From: VYFG01 sp022827325
GTDB lineage: Bacteria; Pseudomonadota; Gammaproteobacteria; Arenicellales; Poriferihabitantaceae
NCBI GenBank assembly: GCA_022827325.1
Contig: JAJDTE010000215.1
Coordinates: 1-16,341, forward strand
Reading direction: 5' to 3'
Length of the DNA stretch: 16,341 nt
The notes below the pieces were generated by a model. It was given only the letters and a program-made list of their open reading frames with translations, was not told where the DNA came from and made no database searches. Shown here piece after piece: positions 13,282 through 16,341 of the stretch. Position 1 is the stretch's first letter. Every line of letters starts with the position of its first letter. The position numbers and the translations under genes were made by a program.

Positions 13282-14634
13282 TTAACCGGTGAATCTCGGG
13301 TCCTGGCGGATTTTCCTCAGTTCCGTCTGGATGTAGTCAATCCGTTCCTTACCGCTGTACCTGTCGCCGTCGAACACGACAGCCATGACCGCATCCGTCA
13401 CCTCCTTCATCAGCTGCTTGTCGTCCACGTCGTCCCTGGGCGGTATGGGCAGCACCGTGTCCTGCACATGGGTCATCCACTCGTCTCCGACCCGGGTCAA
13501 CGGGGACGGGTCGCCGCCTTCCTGGACCGCGCGGATACCCTTACGCAACTGCCGCCTGAGCTGGATCAGCCCCGCATCGGTCACGCCCAGGTTTTCCGCC
13601 GCGTGGGAATTGATCAGGCCCTGGGACACCTGGGCTTCATAGTCATTGGGATGCCGCTGGCGGTATTCATAGCTCTCGACACCGGTCTGCCCTTCGAAGT
13701 CCACGCTCTGCTTGCCGCATTTCGCGCGGTCCCCGTGGATCCCTTCAGGGTCGATCCCCGGACCGAAACTGCGCCAGGCAATGATCATGCAATGCCTGTC
13801 ATCATGGGGAATGGTCCACTTGGTGATGCTGGCCCGGACAAAGTACTTTTCATCCTTGCCCTCTTCCCAGAAAGCGCCCACCTGGCTGAAGGACGGCAAT
13901 ACCGTTTCCTGGGAGCGCACCCAGATCATGTCGTCGATCCGGTACGTCAGCGTCGCCCAGATCTTCTCGTCCCGGCGATGGAACACCACTTCGGGCATCG
14001 TGCCCCAGGTGGAACCGAAATGCACATCCGTTACCCGGGCATGAAGGAAGACGGTATGGTACGGATCCATGGTGTTTTCACACACCTGCAGCCAGTTGCA
14101 GGGATAGTGAATGCAGTACGGCACCAATTCCACATCCGGCAACATGGTCGTATCGAAGCGGGGAAAATCCGGTTTCTTGTCGGGGGGTCCCAAGTAGGCG
14201 AACAGCAGGCCATGGTATTCGACGACCGGATAGGCGCCATGCATGACCGAGTCCTTGCGCGTGCTGCCGGCAGGCTCCCCCGGTGTCTCCAGCACCGTCC
14301 CGTCCGTTCCGTACAGCCATCCGTGGTAGCAGCAACGAAGACCACAATCCTCGACCACGCCGAATTCGAGAGAGGCGTTGCGATGGCTGCAATGCAGATG
14401 CAGCAGGCCGTAATCGCCGTCACGGATCCTGAACGCCACCAGGTCTTCCCCGAGGATCCGGATGCGCAGCGGAAGATCGGTAATCTCGCTGGTCATCACC
14501 ACCGGGATCCAGAAACGACGGAAGTACTCTCCACACGGCGTACCCGGTCCGACATGGGTCAGTTCGGCGTCTTCCTCCGGCCGGATGGCCTTGTGATATC
14601 CGCCATAGGGTTCCAGCGGTGTCATTTGATCCAT
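13282..14634 (-). CDS. Rieske non-heme iron oxygenase, alpha subunit (phthalate dioxygenase/VanA-like)
   Basis: This 450-aa protein has both redox centres of a Rieske oxygenase. The [2Fe-2S] ligands are Cys82-x-His84 (HCSHRNASLEFG) and Cys101-x2-His104 (CCYHGWLYGTDG). The mononuclear iron site is in NTMDPYHTVFLH: Asn187, Asp190, His193, His198. The third, acidic ligand lies further on and I cannot place it surely. THVGPGTPCGEYFRRFWIPV (26-45) is typical of the single-subunit phthalate dioxygenase/VanA branch, whose members hydroxylate or demethylate varied substrates. GGGAG lies 6 nt before ATG 14632-14634, which decides the start over an in-frame ATG at 14790. No reductase or ferredoxin is encoded in this window, so electrons must come from elsewhere. 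As first gene of a long operon with an importer and an amidase, it probably attacks the imported compound. Confidence 0.93.
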   Translation of the reverse strand: MDQMTPLEPYGGYHKAIRPEEDAELTHVGPGTPCGEYFRRFWIPVVMTSEITDLPLRIRILGEDLVAFRIRDGDYGLLHLHCSHRNASLEFGVVEDCGLRCCYHGWLYGTDGTVLETPGEPAGSTRKDSVMHGAYPVVEYHGLLFAYLGPPDKKPDFPRFDTTMLPDVELVPYCIHYPCNWLQVCENTMDPYHTVFLHARVTDVHFGSTWGTMPEVVFHRRDEKIWATLTYRIDDMIWVRSQETVLPSFSQVGAFWEEGKDEKYFVRASITKWTIPHDDRHCMIIAWRSFGPGIDPEGIHGDRAKCGKQSVDFEGQTGVESYEYRQRHPNDYEAQVSQGLINSHAAENLGVTDAGLIQLRRQLRKGIRAVQEGGDPSPLTRVGDEWMTHVQDTVLPIPPRDDVDDKQLMKEVTDAVMAVVFDGDRYSGKERIDYIQTELRKIRQDPRFTG

Positions 14635-14840
14635 AACACTCTCCCGACAATTGGGCTTTGATTGGCGTTGGCCGCCATACGCGGCGCAGACCGGTTCGCA
14701 GGAATAGAATAATCGGATTCGAGCCGAAGTCCCATACAGTAATCCCCGGGTTTCACTCAGGGAAAACCCTGAGCCGGACTGTTGCATCAATCACACGAAT
14801 CCGGCGCATGATGCCGCCCCGGCGAACGGCTACCGATCTC
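14635..14840. other. Upstream region of the Rieske/importer operon
   Basis: No gene is seen here. It should contain the promoter of the large minus-strand operon. On the minus strand there are AT-rich hexamers (TATTCT near 14705-14710), but no -35 box at 16-18 bp matches well, so I do not call a promoter. The only clear element is the inverted repeat at 14756-14773. Confidence 0.5.
14756..14773. promoter_or_regulatory. Perfect 7-bp inverted repeat upstream of the Rieske gene
   Basis: CTCAGGG (14756-14762), loop AAAA, CCCTGAG (14767-14773) form a perfect hairpin 122 bp upstream of the Rieske start codon. Neither strand has a T-tract after it, so it is not an intrinsic terminator. It is in the right place for an operator of a divergent or local regulator, though no regulator gene lies in the window. 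Confidence 0.4.
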
Positions 14841-15010
14841 GTGTCCAATCCACGAAACCCGCATCCTGCAATCCTGATCAGCGGCGCCGCCCGAGGCATC
14901 AGCAGGGCGGGCGCCGAACGGCCCGGTCGGAATTGTCGGAGCCTTCTTCGCTGGCGGTTACGCTTCCAGGACCCGGAAACTAGCCGACGCCCGGAAGACC
15001 GGCCCGGTTT
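14841..15010 (+). pseudogene. Probable short-chain dehydrogenase (SDR) N-terminal remnant
   Basis: From GTG 14841 the frame reads MSNPRNP..AILISGAARGISRAGAERPGRN. This closely recalls the first beta-alpha unit of SDR enzymes, ILITGAARGIGRAxAERF, the NAD(P)-binding TGxxxGxG motif with Ser for Thr and Ser for the last Gly. About 70 bp later this frame turns into Arg-rich sequence unlike SDRs, while the +1 frame reads VGAFFAGGYASRTRKLADA, which could continue the fold. That suggests a frameshift and then loss of the rest of the gene near 15000. The Rossmann core catalytic residues are absent. It is a short match, so the call is tentative. Confidence 0.45.
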
Positions 15011-15116
15011 ACTTCCAGCCGACCTCCCCGTCCGCCTTCTCCTCCCTCACCAACTCTTCGCCCTTCCGGTTCACCATCACCATCCCCTCGATCCATCGGT
15101 CCCCGGTCGGCTCCAT
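15009..15116 (-). CDS. Possible 35-aa small protein, unknown
   Basis: An ORF of 35 codons starts at ATG 15114-15116 with GGGAGG about 8 nt upstream and ends in TAA at 15009-15011. The product, MEPTGDRWIEGMVMVNRKGE followed by an acidic-basic tail ending in GWK, is charged and soluble-looking. The frame could extend upstream a further 10 codons to a TAG at 15147. An AT-rich stretch at about 15150-15185 could hold its promoter. I do not recognise the protein. It may be a genuine small gene, or the end of a gene cut down during the rearrangements seen around it. It lies opposite, and next to, the dehydrogenase remnant, with almost no overlap. Confidence 0.35.
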   Translation of the reverse strand: MEPTGDRWIEGMVMVNRKGEELVREEKADGEVGWK

Positions 15117-15250
15117 CGGGCACACCTCCCGCCGCACCTGGAGGTACTATCCAGTTGATATAAAGCCATATTTTCTCTCGAAATTCAACCGCCCTGCTGC
15201 AGAATCCATCGATTTTGTTCCCGGGGTTCAACAGAATCCGCGAGAATTTC

Positions 15251-15409
15251 ATGCCCAATATCCACCTCACCCAGCGCCGGGTCCACCGCCTGAATCCCTG
15301 TAGGAACGTATACTACCTGCGCGACAAGGAACTCAGGGGATTCGGTGTCCGCGTACTCACCACCGGCGTCAAAAGGTTTTTCATACAGTGCCGGCACCAA
15401 AACATGTGA
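15251..15409 (+). pseudogene. Tyrosine integrase N-terminal domain remnant (DUF4102/Arm DNA-binding type)
   Basis: The 52 aa from ATG 15251 read MPNIHLTQRRVHRLNP, then VYYLRDKELRGFGVRVLTTG and VKRFFIQCR, and stop at TGA 15407-15409. This is the start of P4/CP4-57-type integrases: a 'LT...V..L.P' helix, then 'D.EL.GFG.RV..TG.K.F...YR'. Intact integrases are about 400 aa; the core-binding and catalytic domains (the R-H-R-Y residues) are missing, and I see no continuation in any frame to 15956. Such integrases insert islands at tRNA or similar sites, but no tRNA gene is visible here. It marks this region as an old integration or deletion scar. The in-frame ATG at 15215 would only add 12 unrelated residues. 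Confidence 0.7.
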
Positions 15410-15956
15410 AGTAGCGGTAGAGAATCTGCAGTAGTTTTTTATATCGCATTGTAATGCCAGCCTGAATTCTGTCTCTGGAGCACATAGGATCTGAACCACA
15501 ACGTTCAACCGGAATGGCTTCTTACCACAGCCATTCTGGGAGAACACCGGCTTGAAGCCAGACTCGGGGGAACACCTTCTACGCCAGAGGATGGCCTCCG
15601 GATTTTCTCATTCTCCATCAACGGGATATGACTTCCCATCGATAGTTCGGCATCGGATTGCAATCGGACGGAATACACACCGGGTATTGGAGCGCAGGCA
15701 GGCAACCGTCCGCTTTGACCCTGGCCGGAAAGGGATAGCGCCGTCTCTCCGGCTGTCAAGCGCTACTGCGGGGGCTTTCCCGGCCGTGCGACAATCAGGA
15801 GGAGTCAAGTGGAAGACTCGCACGGACTTGCAAAACGCCGCGACGGTGACGAACCGTATTGATGTCGGATCCCGGGGCGGCCCGTGAAATGCCGGATTCG
15901 CCCGAACCGGATACGGATTCCGGTACGTCGACACCGCACCGGAATCCGCCGCGCCG
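15410..15956. other. Gene-poor stretch between integrase remnant and autotransporter gene
   Basis: I find no recognisable gene in these 547 bp. It begins with AT-richer DNA (to about 15480), unlike the flanks, which fits foreign or degraded sequence. A perfect AGGAGG at 15798-15803 is followed by a GTG at 15809, but that frame gives only 17 codons before TGA 15860-15862. A short GGCTTGAAGCC inverted repeat lies at 15549-15559. The longest other open frames have no family signature and unusual composition. Confidence 0.6.
15914..15948 (-). terminator. Hairpin just after the autotransporter gene, terminator-like
   Basis: CGGATTCCGGT (15914-15924) and ACCGGAATCCG (15938-15948) are perfect 11-bp inverted arms around a 13-nt loop, beginning 8 bp after the gene's stop on the minus strand. 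No T-tract follows on either strand, so it is not a canonical intrinsic terminator. It may act with Rho or protect the 3' end of the message. Confidence 0.5.
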
Positions 15957-16341
15957 TCACCAACGCACCCCGGCCCGCAGCACGACGGCGTGCTTCGGCG
16001 AAGTCCCGGAGCCGGAATCGTTGTTGCCGGCCCGCTCGCTGCGGGCCGCGTCGAGGCTCAGGGCAAATGATCCGGAAGAGCTTCCGCCCGCCCGGGCCAG
16101 GCGCCAGCCGAGCCGGTACTCCCGGGCGCCGCCATCCGCGAGGGTGAAGCCTACGTTCGGCGTGCCCGTGAACCGGTCCCCGAACGCGGGCAGCCCGTAG
16201 CCGATCTCGCCCTCAAGGCGGCTTTCGGGTTCGAATGTGTCTCCACCCGATGCCAGTCCCCCCGCGTCCCTTGCCGACCACAGCCGCTCCACGCCGCTTC
16301 CCGGCGTCCCGTACGTCGGCGCAAGGCGGAACGACAGACCC
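15957..16341 (-). CDS. Autotransporter-type outer-membrane beta-barrel, C-terminal part (5' end outside window)
   Basis: The frame is open from the right edge to TGA 15957-15959, giving about 127 C-terminal residues. GLSFRLAPTYGTPGSGVERLW at the left of the visible part, then GEIGYGLPAFGDRFTGTPNVGF and GWRLARAGGSSSGSFALSLDAARSE, are alternating, amphipathic beta strands separated by turns. The chain ends HAVVLRAGVRW, a final strand closing with an aromatic residue, as outer-membrane barrels use for insertion by the BAM machinery. Similar tails occur in large autotransporter or cadherin-repeat surface proteins. The passenger domain would lie outside the window. A GTG at 16290-16292 is in frame but lies within the barrel, so it is not the true start. 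The gene is separated from the Rieske operon by the degraded zone. Confidence 0.75.
   Translation of the reverse strand, partial: GLSFRLAPTYGTPGSGVERLWSARDAGGLASGGDTFEPESRLEGEIGYGLPAFGDRFTGTPNVGFTLADGGAREYRLGWRLARAGGSSSGSFALSLDAARSERAGNNDSGSGTSPKHAVVLRAGVRW

Noticed and set aside
13468..14661. Long plus-strand open frame opposite the Rieske gene
   Set aside because: It has no recognisable motif and is fully explained by the Rieske gene on the other strand.
14635..14790. Longer Rieske oxygenase start at 14790
   Set aside because: The extra 52 residues show no family similarity and run through the hairpin region; ATG 14634 has GGGAG at the right distance.
15809..15862. 17-codon ORF after AGGAGG at 15798
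   Set aside because: The ribosome-site match is good, but the frame is too short and shows no family; recorded only within the gene-poor stretch.
1..16341. CRISPR arrays, tRNA or rRNA genes
   Set aside because: No regularly spaced repeats, no tRNA cloverleaf sequences and no rRNA-like stretches were seen on reading through.

Overview
This window is GC-rich DNA (roughly 60% or more by eye) from a proteobacterium. The evidence is Gram-negative content: two periplasmic solute-binding proteins with Sec signal peptides, an autotransporter-type outer-membrane beta-barrel, Shine-Dalgarno sites such as GGAGGA, and one sigma70-like promoter. The genus cannot be named from the sequence. The mix of importers, amidases and oxygenases suits a metabolically versatile, possibly marine or host-associated bacterium, but that is inference.

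Left part (1-4950). The 3' end of an amidase gene (+) meets, tail to tail, a polar amino acid ABC importer: ATPase, permease, permease on the minus strand. The family 3 binding protein is transcribed divergently from a TATAAT promoter and ends at a strong intrinsic terminator (4056-4084). Just beyond lies a 2-oxoglutarate/Fe(II) oxygenase that resembles the HalD/BesD radical halogenase family but keeps the hydroxylase HxD motif. An importer beside a likely amino acid hydroxylase suggests uptake and modification of an amino acid.

Central part (4957-14634). Ten minus-strand genes are packed with 4-nt ATGA overlaps or gaps of 64 bp or less and look like one operon. In transcription order they are: a Rieske non-heme iron oxygenase; a PotB-like permease; a PotC-like permease; a periplasmic binding protein; a PotA-like ATPase; two tandem paralogous proteins of about 206 aa that I do not recognise; a DUF1116 (YlbE/AllG-like) protein; an amidase; and an ASCH-domain protein. 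The simplest reading is a catabolic operon that imports a nitrogen-containing organic compound, oxygenates it and cleaves amide or carbamoyl bonds. The substrate is unknown. The two paralogs plus a DUF1116 protein without its usual FdrA partner are the most novel content.

Right part (14635-16341). The operon's upstream region carries a perfect hairpin (14756-14773). It is followed by a degraded zone with a likely short-chain dehydrogenase remnant, a 35-codon ORF with a good ribosome site, and the isolated N-terminal domain of a phage-type tyrosine integrase. Past a gene-poor stretch, the window ends in the C-terminus of an autotransporter beta-barrel gene (-) with a hairpin just after its stop. 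I see no tRNA, rRNA, CRISPR array or complete insertion sequence.
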